From contig CAKUDE010000021.1 of the NCBI GenBank assembly GCA_934645175.1, positions 1 to 38,794 of the forward strand: DNA of 38,794 nt. Direction: 5' to 3'. Positions 1 to 9,005 of the stretch are shown piece after piece. The position numbers and the translations under genes are program-made. The notes under the pieces are model-generated. The model worked only from the letters and a program-made list of their open reading frames with translations, was not told the DNA's origin and ran no database searches. The DNA comes from an uncultured Oscillospiraceae bacterium (GTDB lineage: Bacteria; Bacillota; Clostridia; Oscillospirales; Oscillospiraceae). Positions within the stretch are counted from its first letter, which is position 1; every line of letters begins with the position of its first letter.

Positions 1-150
1 CATCCGGAGGGTAGACTTACCCTTCGGATGGCTTAAACATCATTAAATTGGCAGTGCAGGAAAGCCGCGTGCCGGAAACCAACACGGCAGCGCGCCTTGC
101 GCACGCACGAAAACCCGCAGAGATTCCCTGCGGGTCAGTTACAAATTCGC

Positions 151-166
151 GTCGATTTAAATCGAC
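151..166. repeat. 16-bp perfect palindrome
   Basis: The sequence GTCGATTTAAATCGAC is a perfect inverted repeat with no spacer, typical in shape of a binding site for a dimeric regulator. It sits about 300 bp upstream of spoIIID and about 160 bp upstream of the inferred sigma-E promoter. No known operator consensus is recognised, so function is open. Confidence 0.5.
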
Positions 167-188
167 ATTACTTAGGCGACCAAGGCCG

Positions 189-225
<37 letters not shown>

Positions 226-324
226 AAGATATGATACACGACCTTCGCCCCCCTCGTCAAGACTGTTTACACGTCTACTGTACCATTTTTTTCTTCTCTT
301 GTCAAGCAAAAATTAAGAATTTAT

Positions 325-353
325 GAATCTTTTCCTTCCTCCCCTCATAAGGT
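325..353 (+). promoter_or_regulatory. Possible sigma-E promoter of spoIIID
   Basis: GAATCTT (325-331) matches the sigma-E -35 consensus KMATATT at six of seven positions. Fourteen bases later CATAAGGT (346-353) resembles the -10 consensus CATACAHT, with CATA and the final T conserved. In Bacillus subtilis spoIIID is transcribed by sigma-E, so the fit agrees with the gene it precedes. The leader to the start codon would be about 105 nt. Confidence 0.45.
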
Positions 354-464
354 CTCTTGACGCACCGCAGACACACGCTCCGGCGTGCAGATCGATCACG
401 CGCCCTGCGCTACCCTTCCGGCGATGCTCGCTTGGGTAGAAATCCGTTGGAAAGGGGTTGGCAC

Positions 465-716
465 ATGAGAGAGAACATCGAACAGCGCGCCTGCGACCTG
501 GCGGCCTACATCATTGAGCAGCGCGCAACCGTCCGCGCCGCCGCACAACATTTCGGAATCTCCAAATCGACCGTCCATCAGGATCTGACCCACCGTTTGG
601 AGCAATGTAATCACGCACTTTATCTCTCCGTCAAGGCTGTACTTGCACAAAACAAAGCCGAACGGCATATTCGCGGAGGCCTCGCCACAAAGAAAAAATA
701 CCGCGGCGAGGGATAA
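465..716 (+). CDS. spoIIID: Sporulation transcriptional regulator SpoIIID
   Basis: SpoIIID is a small DNA-binding protein that acts in the mother cell of sporulating Firmicutes, modulating the sigma-E regulon and preparing the switch to sigma-K. The 83-residue product has the family's length and layout: a helix-turn-helix at about residues 22-41 (TVRAAAQHFGISKSTVHQDL, very close to the Bacillus protein) and a basic C-terminal segment at 66-80 (ERHIRGGLATKKKYR) that in the family contacts DNA next to the helix-turn-helix. The open frame extends upstream to 357, but AAAGGGG seven bases before the ATG at 465 and homology of MRENIEQRA to the family N-terminus fix the start. A hairpin terminator follows at once. 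It shows the organism is an endospore former. Confidence 0.95.
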   Translation: MRENIEQRACDLAAYIIEQRATVRAAAQHFGISKSTVHQDLTHRLEQCNHALYLSVKAVLAQNKAERHIRGGLATKKKYRGEG

Positions 717-720
717 TTAC

Positions 721-752
721 GGGGGCTTCCACTCGGAAGCCTCTCCCTTTTT
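721..752 (+). terminator. Intrinsic terminator of spoIIID
   Basis: Arms 721-730 and 735-744 form a stem whose core is GGCTTCC/GGAAGCC with loop ACTC, followed by CCC and a five-T run at 748-752. It lies four bases after the spoIIID stop codon. Confidence 0.7.
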
Positions 753-802
753 GCATCTGTCAAAGTGGCAGAAAAACTATTTCCCATACATTAAAATTCT
801 TG

Positions 803-831
803 TTGATTTTTTCCGGCTCTTCCTCTATAAT
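803..831 (+). promoter_or_regulatory. Sigma-A promoter of the GATE membrane protein gene
   Basis: TTGATT (803-808), a 17-bp spacer and TATAAT (826-831). Transcription would start near 838, giving a leader of about 59 nt that contains a T7 run (876-882) before the ribosome binding site. Confidence 0.75.
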
Positions 832-896
832 AGGTGACGTGTGCGCAAGGCTCACCTCGATCCCCCGTGAATCATTTTTTTGAGGAGGAATTCCCT

Positions 897-2102
897 ATGG
901 AATGCCCGGAAACGCAAGCCGCCCCCAGCACGCCCCCTGCCGTTCGTTATAAAAAAGCCGTCAGTGTGGAAGCCTTTGTCTTTCTTGGCATCCTTATTCT
1001 GCTTTTTGCCCTGCTCGGCAGCAAAATGGGTATCATCAATTTGCTCAACACCCTGATGAACACCGCTTACGAGCTGCTTCTTAACACCGTGTTCTACATT
1101 ATGGCCATCGCCGTTTTGGCCGGCGCTCTGGGCGCTCTGTTGACGGAATTTGGCGTGGTTTCGCTAATCAACAAGCTCCTTTCGCCGCTCATGGGTATCC
1201 TTTACGGCCTACCCGGCGCAGCTTCCGTCGGCGTCGTGACTACTTACCTTTCCGACAATCCCGCGATCCTGACGCTGGCGGACGACGCACGCTTCCGCCG
1301 CTACTTTAAGAAATATCAGCTTCCCGCTCTGACCAATCTGGGCACGGCCTTTGGCATGGGCGCCATCATTACCGCCTTTATGCTGGGCCTCCAGCTCGTC
1401 AACGGCAGCAATGAACATATCGGCCTGGCCGTTCTGATCGGCAATCTGGGCGCGATCTTCGGCAGCATCGTCAGCACGCGCCTCATGCTGCATTTTACCA
1501 AGAAGGCATTCGGAACGCAGGAATACTGCGACGCGCCCGCGGGAAGCGAAGCAGAGGATCTTTCCCTCCGCACGGTTCGCCCCGGCGGTGTCGGTGCCCG
1601 CCTTCTGGCTGCGCTGACCGAGGGCGGTGCCTCCGGTGTAAAAATGGGTCTGGACATTATTCCCGGTGTTCTGCTTATTTGCTCCGTCGTGTTGCTCCTC
1701 ACCAAGGGGCCGGGCGAAGGCGGCGTTTACACCGGCGCAGCCTATGAGGGCGTGGCTTTCCTGCCGTGGCTGGGTCAAAAGCTCTCCTTCATTCTCAAGC
1801 CCCTCTTCGGCTTTACCAGCGCCGAAGGCATTGCGGTGCCTATCACCGCTCTCGGGGCTGCCGGAGCAGCCATTGGCCTTGTTCCGGGACTTCTGTCCTC
1901 CGGTCTGGCCGGGGCGCAGGACGTTGCCGTTTTTACCGCCATGTGTATGTGCTGGAGCGGCTACCTTTCCACCCATGTTGCCATGATGTCCAGCCTGAAA
2001 TGCACACACCTCACCGGTCGCGCCATCATCTGCCACACCATTGGCGGACTATGCGCCGGCGTTTTCGCCCACTGGGTCTTTGCACTTCTGATGCTCTTAT
2101 GA
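897..2102 (+). CDS. GATE/nucleoside-recognition-type membrane protein (CD0519/CD1768-like)
   Basis: This 401-residue polytopic membrane protein resembles the clostridial family named after Clostridioides difficile CD0519/CD1768, which carries the nucleoside-recognition (GATE) domain also found in SpmA/SpmB and FeoB. I see about eight to ten hydrophobic segments, the first at about 26-43 after a short cytoplasmic tail, then paired segments at about 64-84 and 90-110 and a conserved-looking stretch VTTYLSDNPAIL. The substrate of the family is not established; the domain name does not prove nucleoside transport. The frame opens at 834, but GAGGAGGAA eight bases before the ATG at 897 decides the start. 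It has its own sigma-A promoter and a shared terminator downstream, so it is a single-gene unit. Confidence 0.8.
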   Translation: MECPETQAAPSTPPAVRYKKAVSVEAFVFLGILILLFALLGSKMGIINLLNTLMNTAYELLLNTVFYIMAIAVLAGALGALLTEFGVVSLINKLLSPLMGILYGLPGAASVGVVTTYLSDNPAILTLADDARFRRYFKKYQLPALTNLGTAFGMGAIITAFMLGLQLVNGSNEHIGLAVLIGNLGAIFGSIVSTRLMLHFTKKAFGTQEYCDAPAGSEAEDLSLRTVRPGGVGARLLAALTEGGASGVKMGLDIIPGVLLICSVVLLLTKGPGEGGVYTGAAYEGVAFLPWLGQKLSFILKPLFGFTSAEGIAVPITALGAAGAAIGLVPGLLSSGLAGAQDVAVFTAMCMCWSGYLSTHVAMMSSLKCTHLTGRAIICHTIGGLCAGVFAHWVFALLMLL

Positions 2103-2142
2103 CAGCCCCGCTTTCACCATACGTCCGACTATAAAACGCACA

Positions 2143-2175
2143 GCACCCCCTACGGGATGATTCCGTAGGGGGTGC
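2143..2175. terminator. Shared terminator between convergent genes
   Basis: A perfect 13-bp stem (GCACCCCCTACGG, 2143-2155, with 2163-2175; 7-nt loop) lies between the plus-strand GATE gene and the minus-strand ABC genes. T-runs on both sides are modest (GGCTTTA on the plus side, GCGTTTTAT on the minus side), which fits a bidirectional terminator. Confidence 0.7.
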
Positions 2176-2185
2176 GGCTTTATAA

Positions 2186-4657
2186 TCAGAAGTCGTATTT
2201 GGACGCCAATCTGGACGGCGGCAGGCGCAACAGACGCCATGCGGGAAGTGTGGTCACGAGGAGCTGATACACCAGGGTCGCCAGATACACAAGCGCCGCA
2301 GCGTACCACGGCAGGTACATGGAAAACTCAACAGAAGGAAGCTCCGTCAGGGTACGGAACACACCGTAGGTCAATGCGGCTGCGGGAAGGCTGCTCGTCA
2401 GCGACAGCAGGAAGCTCTCCATGGTAAAAATGGCAAGCAGCTTCCGTCCGGGAATACCAAGCAGTCGATAGACCGCCAGCATACCGATGCGGCCGTAAAT
2501 TCGTGAACGCTGCAACAGGTAAAGCATTACCATTGCGAGCACGATCACCGAGAAAGTCAGAATGACGCGCGCGTCAGCCTTGATATGTGACTTTTCGGTA
2601 TAAAGGCGCATCTTGTTGGCATATTCGTGAACCATCTTAATGCGAACCTCACGGTTCTTTTCTGCCGGGGACTGCTGAGCAACATATGCCGTGAGCGCCT
2701 CCGGGTCGTCGGCGTAAACCATAAAATTCGTAGAAAGCAGCAATTCGTTGTACCGTGCAATATCCTCATCGCGAAGAATTGCAACGGCGTAGCAATTCTC
2801 CAGCGTTTTTGCTTTGGCGATTCGGAATTCCATACCGCCGAGACTGTAAAGGCGCCCTTCCTGATAACGGAACGCGCTGCCGGCCGTGGAGATATTAACG
2901 ACGCAGTAGTCATATGAGTCGGGCGTCAGGTCAATATCACGGGCATCGTCCGGATAGCGGCGGGCGAATTCCTCAAAGCCCATGACGGCTTTTCCGCCGG
3001 AAGCGCAGCTTATAAGCGCGGCCGGAGTCATATAGACCGAGTATTCACCGCTGTCGCAGATGCCGACAATCGTCGGCGAGAAGGTCTGCCGCCCGTACTG
3101 TAGCTGTATGCCGAGGAACTGCGCCACATTTGTCATACCGCTTTGCAGAATACCGCCCTTGTCGAGCAGGGTCTGCAGCACACGACGGTCAACAACAATT
3201 TCGTCGGAATTCTCCGCCATTTTGCCGTAAATGATCATCGAAGGATCCAGTCGCGACAGAGGAGAATAGCTGTATCGCCCGAAATCCTGATCCAAAGAGC
3301 CAACCTGCAGGAAAGTCTCAGAGGAATAACGCGGCATAGTTCCGCTGACGGGATAGAAATCCATGTTGATGCCGGAAGCTTTTAGGAATTCCCTGTACGC
3401 CGCACTGAGTGGGGCGCGGTCTCCGTCATACGGTGAATTTTCATCCAGCTCCACCGTGAACGAGAAAACATGAGAGTCGGTACGGATAAAGTCATCCGGG
3501 TTCACACGCGAAAGCGTCATAAAATCGCCGATGATCCAGGTGGTAAGCACGGTCAGAGCCACAAGGAAGATCCATATGCCGACCTGTTTGACCCCCGCAG
3601 TGCGCCAGAGGCGCGCTGCTTCCTTTGTGAGCATGGAGAACGTCAGTCCCTTTCCGGGAACGGAGCGGCTCTCCTCTGCACTGTCCGGCAGCAGCTTCTC
3701 CGCCTCCAGATTGCTCCTGTCCACGTCCTCCAGCGTCAGGCTGGGACGCTTTCCTTCAAGAATCAAAGGCTGCATTCCGTCTGACGTCGTCAGCGTACGG
3801 GAGTCATCGAGCTGCAGGACAATCCGGTCCGCCAGCGCAAGAATAGTAAACTTTAACTCCTTGACGCCGGGCTCATGGAGCAGTCGGAAGGAAAAGCCCT
3901 CCTGCTCCCCGTTTTGCTCCTCGTAGTCGCCCGCATAGAAACGGCTGTCACCGCCCTGGCTGAGCATGGAGCCGCGGCGCCAGTCCGTCTCGTCGTTCTT
4001 GATTCCGCCGGTATCGACGGTAATAATTCGATCGGCAAAGAAACGCGCAATACGCTCCTCATGCGTGACCATGACAACAAGGCTCTGATGTGAGATCTGA
4101 CGCAGCAGCGTACAGATATTCATGGTGTTTGCCTCGTCGAGATTTCCGGTCGGCTCATCAGCAAAGATTACGCGCGGACGGCGGGCAAGTGCACGTGCAA
4201 TGGCAACACGCTGCTGCTGTCCTCCGGACAACGAGTTGACCAGCCGGCGTGCGTAGCGTTCCATATCGACAGCAGCGAGCGCCTGTCGTACACGCTTGAG
4301 CTTTTCCCGGTGACTCAGGTCCAGATTGTGCAGCCCGAGATAGACATTATATCCGACGGAATGCTCTGAGAGCAGATAGTAATTCTGGAAAATGTAACCG
4401 AAGCTGCGGTTACGCACCGACTCCATTCCGTTCGCACCGAAGCGGCTGATGGCAACACCATCGACGGTGATCTCACCGTTATCATAGGTATCCAGGCCGC
4501 CGACGGCATTCAAAAGCGTTGTTTTGCCGCAGCCGGAGGCGCCGAGGATGCAGACAAAGCCGGTATCCGGCAATGTCAATGACAGGTCGCGCAAAACATG
4601 CTGTGCATGACGGCTGCGCGAATCGTAGGTCTTGTTCAGATTCTTGATCTCGATCAT
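2186..4657 (-). CDS. ABC transporter, ATPase fused to FtsX/MacB-type permease
   Basis: This 823-residue protein joins an N-terminal ATPase to a MacB/FtsX-type permease. The ATPase has a Walker A (GASGCGKTT, 39-47), signature LSGGQ (143-147) and Walker B (VIFADEPT, 163-170). A linker of about 130 residues follows, then TM1 at about 357-380, a large extracytoplasmic region to about 695, and three further TM helices at about 696-716, 740-765 and 784-804. Such proteins act as mechanotransmission transporters for lipoproteins, antimicrobial peptides or cell-wall effectors; the substrate cannot be read from sequence. Its ATG overlaps the stop of the upstream ABC gene (ATGA), so the two are translationally coupled and probably form a heterodimer. 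The ATPase and permease are usually separate polypeptides in Gram-positives, so the fusion is worth noting. Confidence 0.85.
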   Translation of the reverse strand: MIEIKNLNKTYDSRSRHAQHVLRDLSLTLPDTGFVCILGASGCGKTTLLNAVGGLDTYDNGEITVDGVAISRFGANGMESVRNRSFGYIFQNYYLLSEHSVGYNVYLGLHNLDLSHREKLKRVRQALAAVDMERYARRLVNSLSGGQQQRVAIARALARRPRVIFADEPTGNLDEANTMNICTLLRQISHQSLVVMVTHEERIARFFADRIITVDTGGIKNDETDWRRGSMLSQGGDSRFYAGDYEEQNGEQEGFSFRLLHEPGVKELKFTILALADRIVLQLDDSRTLTTSDGMQPLILEGKRPSLTLEDVDRSNLEAEKLLPDSAEESRSVPGKGLTFSMLTKEAARLWRTAGVKQVGIWIFLVALTVLTTWIIGDFMTLSRVNPDDFIRTDSHVFSFTVELDENSPYDGDRAPLSAAYREFLKASGINMDFYPVSGTMPRYSSETFLQVGSLDQDFGRYSYSPLSRLDPSMIIYGKMAENSDEIVVDRRVLQTLLDKGGILQSGMTNVAQFLGIQLQYGRQTFSPTIVGICDSGEYSVYMTPAALISCASGGKAVMGFEEFARRYPDDARDIDLTPDSYDYCVVNISTAGSAFRYQEGRLYSLGGMEFRIAKAKTLENCYAVAILRDEDIARYNELLLSTNFMVYADDPEALTAYVAQQSPAEKNREVRIKMVHEYANKMRLYTEKSHIKADARVILTFSVIVLAMVMLYLLQRSRIYGRIGMLAVYRLLGIPGRKLLAIFTMESFLLSLTSSLPAAALTYGVFRTLTELPSVEFSMYLPWYAAALVYLATLVYQLLVTTLPAWRLLRLPPSRLASKYDF

Positions 4658-6891
4658 TGTGCATCCACCTCCTCAAGCGGTTTCCAGTTAAGATCCGTTT
4701 GTTGCAGGCTGAAGGGGTAAACCGTTTTGCGCAAGGAGCGCATCACCCACCCGGCGGCAATCAGCGCAGCAATGAGATGCGTCGCCGACAGGATGGCCGC
4801 TCTGCCGACGGTAATATAGCGGACAATCGCAACGATCCGCTCAATCCCGTTTGCGTTCCCAATAAAGATCCCCGCAAAACCGACAAGCTGCCCAAACAGC
4901 GTAAAGAGCAGGAACTGCCACAAAACAGAGCGTTTTGCCTCTCGGCAGGACAAGCCGATGTTGCTCAACAGGCGGTAGTTCTCCGTCTGCGTGCTGAACA
5001 GCGCGCGCAGAACAACAACCTGAAGCAGCAGGACGGCAACGAGCACAATCAGGCAGAGCTTAAGTGTATTGACGCGTTCCGTCGCCAGAGTATCGTCAAC
5101 CTTCTGCGAGCCGGTACGATACGGAGAAACGGAAACATAGCCAACCTGCTCCAAAAGTGCAAGCGTCTGGTCGGTATAGGCATAGTCCTCGATGGTCAGC
5201 GAAACCTGATTGCCGTAGCCTTGCGGGACAATGCGGCGGAATACCTCTTCCGAAACAATCACAAGACCGATCAACGGAGAATTGTGCGTACCGGAGAGAT
5301 TCAGGTAGAATTTGTCACCCGTATCGAGTGCCGAGGCAATATACTGGGTGGAGCCAGCGCCGAAGCGTGTAACAAGATTCGTATTAAGCAGAGCGTCATA
5401 GCGCTTGAGATCGCCGCCGTCGGGTGCAAAATACGCATAGGAGTTTCCGAAGAAAGCAGGATTGACCACGGAGGAACGCATCGCGGCGGATTGAAGCATC
5501 CGGCCCATATCGTCATGAACAAACAGATGCGGCCCACGATCGGTCACACCGACCACCGTGACGTTGAATGAAGCATATGTATTGGTACCCCAGCGATTCT
5601 TGTCGCGCAAGTAAATGGGGAAGGTCTTTCCGAGAAGGCTTGCGTCACCGCTGACCACCTCGTAGAAATTCTTCGGCATCCGTCCCTCGGTCAGGAAGCC
5701 GTCCGGATCAGCCGGAGCCGTCTGAAGGAACAGGCCGGTCTCATGGAACAGAAGCGTTTCAACCGTCGAAACGGGCCCGAACAGAGGATCGCCTTCACGG
5801 GAATAATACCAGTAGTAGTCGATATTCTCGCGGTAGGAATACTCAACATCCGTCACATAGCCGTAACGCTCAATATTCTCTATATAGGGGAGCTGCGCAA
5901 GCACGGCGAAGTCCGCGTCGCTGAAATCCGACTTATCGACCCGCTGCACGATAATCCGGCGCATATCGCCGTTTCTAAAAGCAGTGTTGTCATAGATTCG
6001 GGTGCTGTTGTCGTCAAGCTGTGTAATAAAGGTCCCCAGGAACACAAAGACCGAAAGCGCAGTCAAGGCAAAGAACAGCAGCATGATGGCCGACCAAACG
6101 GGACGGGCCCGCATTTGCAGTCTGGCGACATAGCCGTCTGTCGGACGCCGTGACGTCTTCTTCTGTCGCTCCGCCGCAGGCAACTGCTCCGGATGGTTCG
6201 GCTCGCGCAGAGGTGCGTCCATAATAACGCGGCCGTCCTGAAGGACGATATGGCGCGTGGCCAGCGCCTCCGCCTCGGAAAATTCATGCGTGATAAGAAT
6301 CACAAGCCGTTCCTTCGCCGCTTCCGCAAGCAGCCGGATCACCTTGGCGCTGTTTTCCGGGTCGAGGTTGCCTGTCGGTTCGTCAGCCAACAGGATGGGC
6401 GCCGGCTTTGCCAGCGCACGGGCAACGGAAAGCCGCTGCTTCTGACCGCTCGACAGCTTTGCCGCGCGGCGCTTACGCATATCCCAAAGCTCAACCTGCT
6501 TCAGAATCTGCTCTGCCTTCGGCGCAGCGTCTTTTCGCGACATACCGGTCAGGTAGAGCGCACTTAGGACATTGCTCCAGACGGTCGCTCCGGGCAGAAT
6601 GCCATAGCTCTGGGAAATCAGCGCAATGTTTTCGCAGCGATACCGTTCCCAGTCAACACCGTCGTAGTGGGAGGTCGGCTTTCCGTTGAAAAACATCTCG
6701 CCGGCCTCATAGGGTAAAACACCCGCAAGGATATGCGTCAGCGTGGATTTACCGCTGCCGCTTTCACCGCTGACGGCGACAAACTCGCCCGCAGAAAGCG
6801 TCAGATTCACGCTGTTGAGTCCCAAAACAACCGACTGCTCACCGGTGTAGTATTTTGAGACGCCCTGTAGTCGCAAAAGTGGTACAGCCAT
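4654..6891 (-). CDS. ABC transporter, ATPase fused to FtsX/MacB-type permease (partner)
   Basis: The 745-residue product has the same architecture as its downstream neighbour: Walker A GESGSGKST (42-50), an unusual signature LSSGQ (146-150) in place of LSGGQ, and Walker B ILLADEPT (166-173). TM1 is at about 266-290, followed by a long extracytoplasmic domain and three TM helices in the last 200 residues. Two adjacent, coupled but divergent fusions point to a heterodimeric exporter or signal-transmitting complex. The frame is open to 7014, but AAAGGAGGAG just before the ATG at 6891, and the family start MAVPLLRLQG, fix the beginning; the upstream extension is proline- and arginine-rich and not family-like. 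It follows the deacetylase lipoprotein gene after 62 nt with a 14-bp palindrome (6916-6929) and no clear terminator, so the units may be cotranscribed. Substrate unknown. Confidence 0.85.
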   Translation of the reverse strand: MAVPLLRLQGVSKYYTGEQSVVLGLNSVNLTLSAGEFVAVSGESGSGKSTLTHILAGVLPYEAGEMFFNGKPTSHYDGVDWERYRCENIALISQSYGILPGATVWSNVLSALYLTGMSRKDAAPKAEQILKQVELWDMRKRRAAKLSSGQKQRLSVARALAKPAPILLADEPTGNLDPENSAKVIRLLAEAAKERLVILITHEFSEAEALATRHIVLQDGRVIMDAPLREPNHPEQLPAAERQKKTSRRPTDGYVARLQMRARPVWSAIMLLFFALTALSVFVFLGTFITQLDDNSTRIYDNTAFRNGDMRRIIVQRVDKSDFSDADFAVLAQLPYIENIERYGYVTDVEYSYRENIDYYWYYSREGDPLFGPVSTVETLLFHETGLFLQTAPADPDGFLTEGRMPKNFYEVVSGDASLLGKTFPIYLRDKNRWGTNTYASFNVTVVGVTDRGPHLFVHDDMGRMLQSAAMRSSVVNPAFFGNSYAYFAPDGGDLKRYDALLNTNLVTRFGAGSTQYIASALDTGDKFYLNLSGTHNSPLIGLVIVSEEVFRRIVPQGYGNQVSLTIEDYAYTDQTLALLEQVGYVSVSPYRTGSQKVDDTLATERVNTLKLCLIVLVAVLLLQVVVLRALFSTQTENYRLLSNIGLSCREAKRSVLWQFLLFTLFGQLVGFAGIFIGNANGIERIVAIVRYITVGRAAILSATHLIAALIAAGWVMRSLRKTVYPFSLQQTDLNWKPLEEVDAQ

Positions 6892-6953
6892 AGGAATCTC
6901 CTCCTTTAGATTACTCTGCCGCGCGGCAGGCGTGGGGGTAATGCTTCGGGGTT

Positions 6954-8162
6954 TCAGCGGTAGTCGTCGCAAGTATCGGTCAGGTAGGAGGCAAAGCGCT
7001 CCAGCCCGGTCCAACGAGAAACATAGAATCGGCTGATCAGGTAGGGGGAATCGTCCGTGTGGTACATTCCCCCGTTCATTTTCAGCCCAAAGTTATAATA
7101 TTGCTCCGTGACCTCCAGCGAGAGATCACTGAACATCCCGGTGGGATAGCAAAGAATCGACGGCTCACGGCCGGTCATACGAGTGATGAGCTTTTTGCTT
7201 TCGCTCAGTTCATATTCCAGCGTCTCTCTTCCCATGCCGCTCAGATACTCATGACTATAGGCATGGCTCTGAATCGACACCAGTCCGGAATCGGAAAGCT
7301 CCCGGATCTGTTCCGCATCCATCTTTGTACGCAGGCCGACATGACCGGCAATGACAAAAATCGTTGCCTTTACGTTGTATTTTTTCAGGAGCGGAAACAG
7401 CTCCGTATAATTGTCCGTATAGCCGTCGTCAAAGGTCAGCAGCACGGGCTTTTCATAACGATCCAGATCACGCAAATCCTCAAACCAAATCGGCTGATAG
7501 CCGTTTTCCAGCAGATAAACAAGCTGCTGCTCCAGAGAGGCCGGCGAGACAAACAGCTCCGCAATCCCCCAGAGGTCGTCGCTGACGGCATGGTACATCA
7601 AAACGGGGACATCGCGCCCGGCAGGGACGGAAAAGCGCGCCGCACCGGGTGTCAGATAGCGCTGCTGCGTATCGGGATCAACATACTCGGAAATCGCCAA
7701 CGCGCTTGTCAATGTTTTCAGCGGCAGGTAGAGAACGCCGCCGGCTGACACCGCCCGGTGCTCCGGCTCCGTCGGAGCGCCGTTATAACGGATCTCCATT
7801 CCGTCACAAGAAACGGAAAGCTCTCCCGCGCCGATCGACAGAGTCCATATTTCGCCATCGCGTACAGGCAAAGCGTGCATTGCCTGCGCAAGCTCCGATG
7901 CGGAAATGTACTGTGCATCCTGCCAGCTCCACAGCGTAAGCTCCGAACCGTTAAAGATGACTCGATCCGCCTCCTCCAGCTCCGGCTCCGTAGGGGCGGG
8001 CGTCGGTTCCGGCGTAGGCGCGGGTGTCGGAGTCTCGGTCGGCGGTATTGTAGACGGAAGCGTCGCTTCCGTGGACGGCACAGTCGCCGGAGGCTGCACT
8101 ACAGTGCAGGCGCACAGAAGCGTTAAAAGCAGCATAAGCGCGATCAGGCAGCACTTTGTCAT
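6954..8162 (-). CDS. Lipoprotein polysaccharide deacetylase (NodB domain)
   Basis: This 402-residue surface lipoprotein has a signal peptide ending in a lipobox (LLCAC, lipidated Cys19), a Pro/Thr/Glu linker at 23-60, a copper-amine-oxidase-N-like domain at about 67-165 and a NodB carbohydrate esterase domain from about 185. Family motifs are visible: MYHAVSDD (189-196), TFDDGYTDN (243-251, with the catalytic base and metal-binding Asp) and SIQSHAYSH (296-304, two metal-binding His). Enzymes of this family remove acetyl groups from peptidoglycan or other surface glycans; the exact glycan is unknown. The gene starts three bases after the nrdR stop, with a GAGGAAA ribosome binding site inside nrdR, so it is cotranscribed with nrdR. 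Its closeness to the ABC pair may mean a joint role in the cell envelope, which is an inference. Confidence 0.88.
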   Translation of the reverse strand: MTKCCLIALMLLLTLLCACTVVQPPATVPSTEATLPSTIPPTETPTPAPTPEPTPAPTEPELEEADRVIFNGSELTLWSWQDAQYISASELAQAMHALPVRDGEIWTLSIGAGELSVSCDGMEIRYNGAPTEPEHRAVSAGGVLYLPLKTLTSALAISEYVDPDTQQRYLTPGAARFSVPAGRDVPVLMYHAVSDDLWGIAELFVSPASLEQQLVYLLENGYQPIWFEDLRDLDRYEKPVLLTFDDGYTDNYTELFPLLKKYNVKATIFVIAGHVGLRTKMDAEQIRELSDSGLVSIQSHAYSHEYLSGMGRETLEYELSESKKLITRMTGREPSILCYPTGMFSDLSLEVTEQYYNFGLKMNGGMYHTDDSPYLISRFYVSRWTGLERFASYLTDTCDDYR

Positions 8163-8165
8163 ATG

Positions 8166-8621
8166 TCACTTTTCCTCGAGAATCTTATTCAGCTCATGCA
8201 TAAAGCTGTTGATATCCTTAAACTGGCGGTAAACGGAAGCAAAGCGGACGTAAGCCACTTCATCAAGCGGCTTGAGGCGCTCCATGACAAGCTCGCCGAT
8301 ACGCTTCGTATCCACCTCGCGCTCCAAAGAATTCTGGACAATCTGCTCAATGTCGCTCACTGCTGCCTCCAGATCCGCCATGGACACCGGTCGTTTTTCA
8401 CAGGCGCGAACCATCCCGCGCAGAATCTTATTTCGGTCAAAGGCCTCTCTGCTGTTATCTTTTTTTACAACGACGATCGGCAGGCTTTCTACGGTCTCGT
8501 AAGTGGTAAAGCGCTTCTGGCAGGACAGACACTCTCTGCGGCGGCGAATACTCATTCCGTCCTCGGAGTGTCGCGAATCTACCACCTTGCTCTCCTGATC
8601 GCCGCAATAGGGACATTTCAT
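8166..8621 (-). CDS. nrdR: Transcriptional repressor NrdR
   Basis: NrdR is the ATP/dATP-sensing repressor of ribonucleotide reductase genes. The 151-residue product is full length. It has the N-terminal zinc ribbon with Cys3, Cys6, Cys31 and Cys34 (CPYC and CLSC), the basic SIRRRREC segment, and an ATP-cone domain from about 49 to 139 ([20 protein letters not shown] at its start). The start has a good ribosome binding site (GGAAGGAGCG). It has its own sigma-A promoter and is first in an operon with a polysaccharide deacetylase. No ribonucleotide reductase gene lies nearby. Confidence 0.96.
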   Translation of the reverse strand: MKCPYCGDQESKVVDSRHSEDGMSIRRRRECLSCQKRFTTYETVESLPIVVVKKDNSREAFDRNKILRGMVRACEKRPVSMADLEAAVSDIEQIVQNSLEREVDTKRIGELVMERLKPLDEVAYVRFASVYRQFKDINSFMHELNKILEEK

Positions 8622-8662
8622 AAAAAAGCGCTCCTTCCAGCTTGCACATTTTATTGACTTAT

Positions 8663-8691
8663 ACTATACCATAGAAGCCATACAAAGTCAA
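8663..8691 (-). promoter_or_regulatory. Sigma-A promoter of nrdR
   Basis: On the minus strand TTGACT (8686-8691), a 17-bp spacer and TATAGT (8663-8668). An 8-bp inverted repeat, ATTGACTT (8653-8660) with AAGTCAAT (8685-8692), brackets the -10 element and overlaps the -35, so an operator is possible. It does not look like the known NrdR box. Confidence 0.8.
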
Positions 8692-8701
8692 TGTAATAAT
8701 T

Positions 8702-8992
8702 TTATTTCTTTTTTGTTAATATGCCTTTTTTCATCTTTTGCAGATCGTCACAAATCTCGCACAGCGTGCAGGGTGTGACAGCATAAACCGCCAGACGTCT
8801 GAGAAAACGCAGTGTTTGAACAGGATCATAAGGATAAGCAAAGGCTTCCGCCGCTTCCCTTCCCGTTTCTGAGGTCATACAGACGCGCACACCAAAGATA
8901 CCCCGGCGAATAATAAATCGATAGTCAAGGAGCAGCGGTTTCCCGGTAGCGGAGAGAACGCTGCGCTTGATTCGCAGCATATTTCGCTTCAT
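8702..8992 (-). CDS. Small DUF6514-like protein
   Basis: A 96-residue basic protein resembling the clostridial DUF6514 family: a central stretch LDYRFIIRRGIFGVRVCM, then DPVQTLRFLRRLAVYAVTPCTLCEICDDL, which is where the family has its conserved C-terminal helix and TPVTL-like motif. Function of the family is unknown; I see no membrane segment. The frame is open to 9019, but AGGGGGTGAG placed before the ATG at 8992 favours this shorter start. Upstream lie four perfect Spo0A-box sequences, so expression is probably tied to stationary phase or sporulation. No terminator separates it from the nrdR promoter downstream. Confidence 0.6.
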   Translation of the reverse strand: MKRNMLRIKRSVLSATGKPLLLDYRFIIRRGIFGVRVCMTSETGREAAEAFAYPYDPVQTLRFLRRLAVYAVTPCTLCEICDDLQKMKKGILTKKK

Positions 8993-9005
8993 CTGTCTCA
9001 CCCCC

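Noticed and set aside
832..882. Attenuator ahead of the GATE membrane protein
   Set aside because: AGGTGA/TCACCT can pair and a T7 run follows, but AGGTGA starts before the likely transcription start and the hairpin next to the T-run is only four or five pairs.
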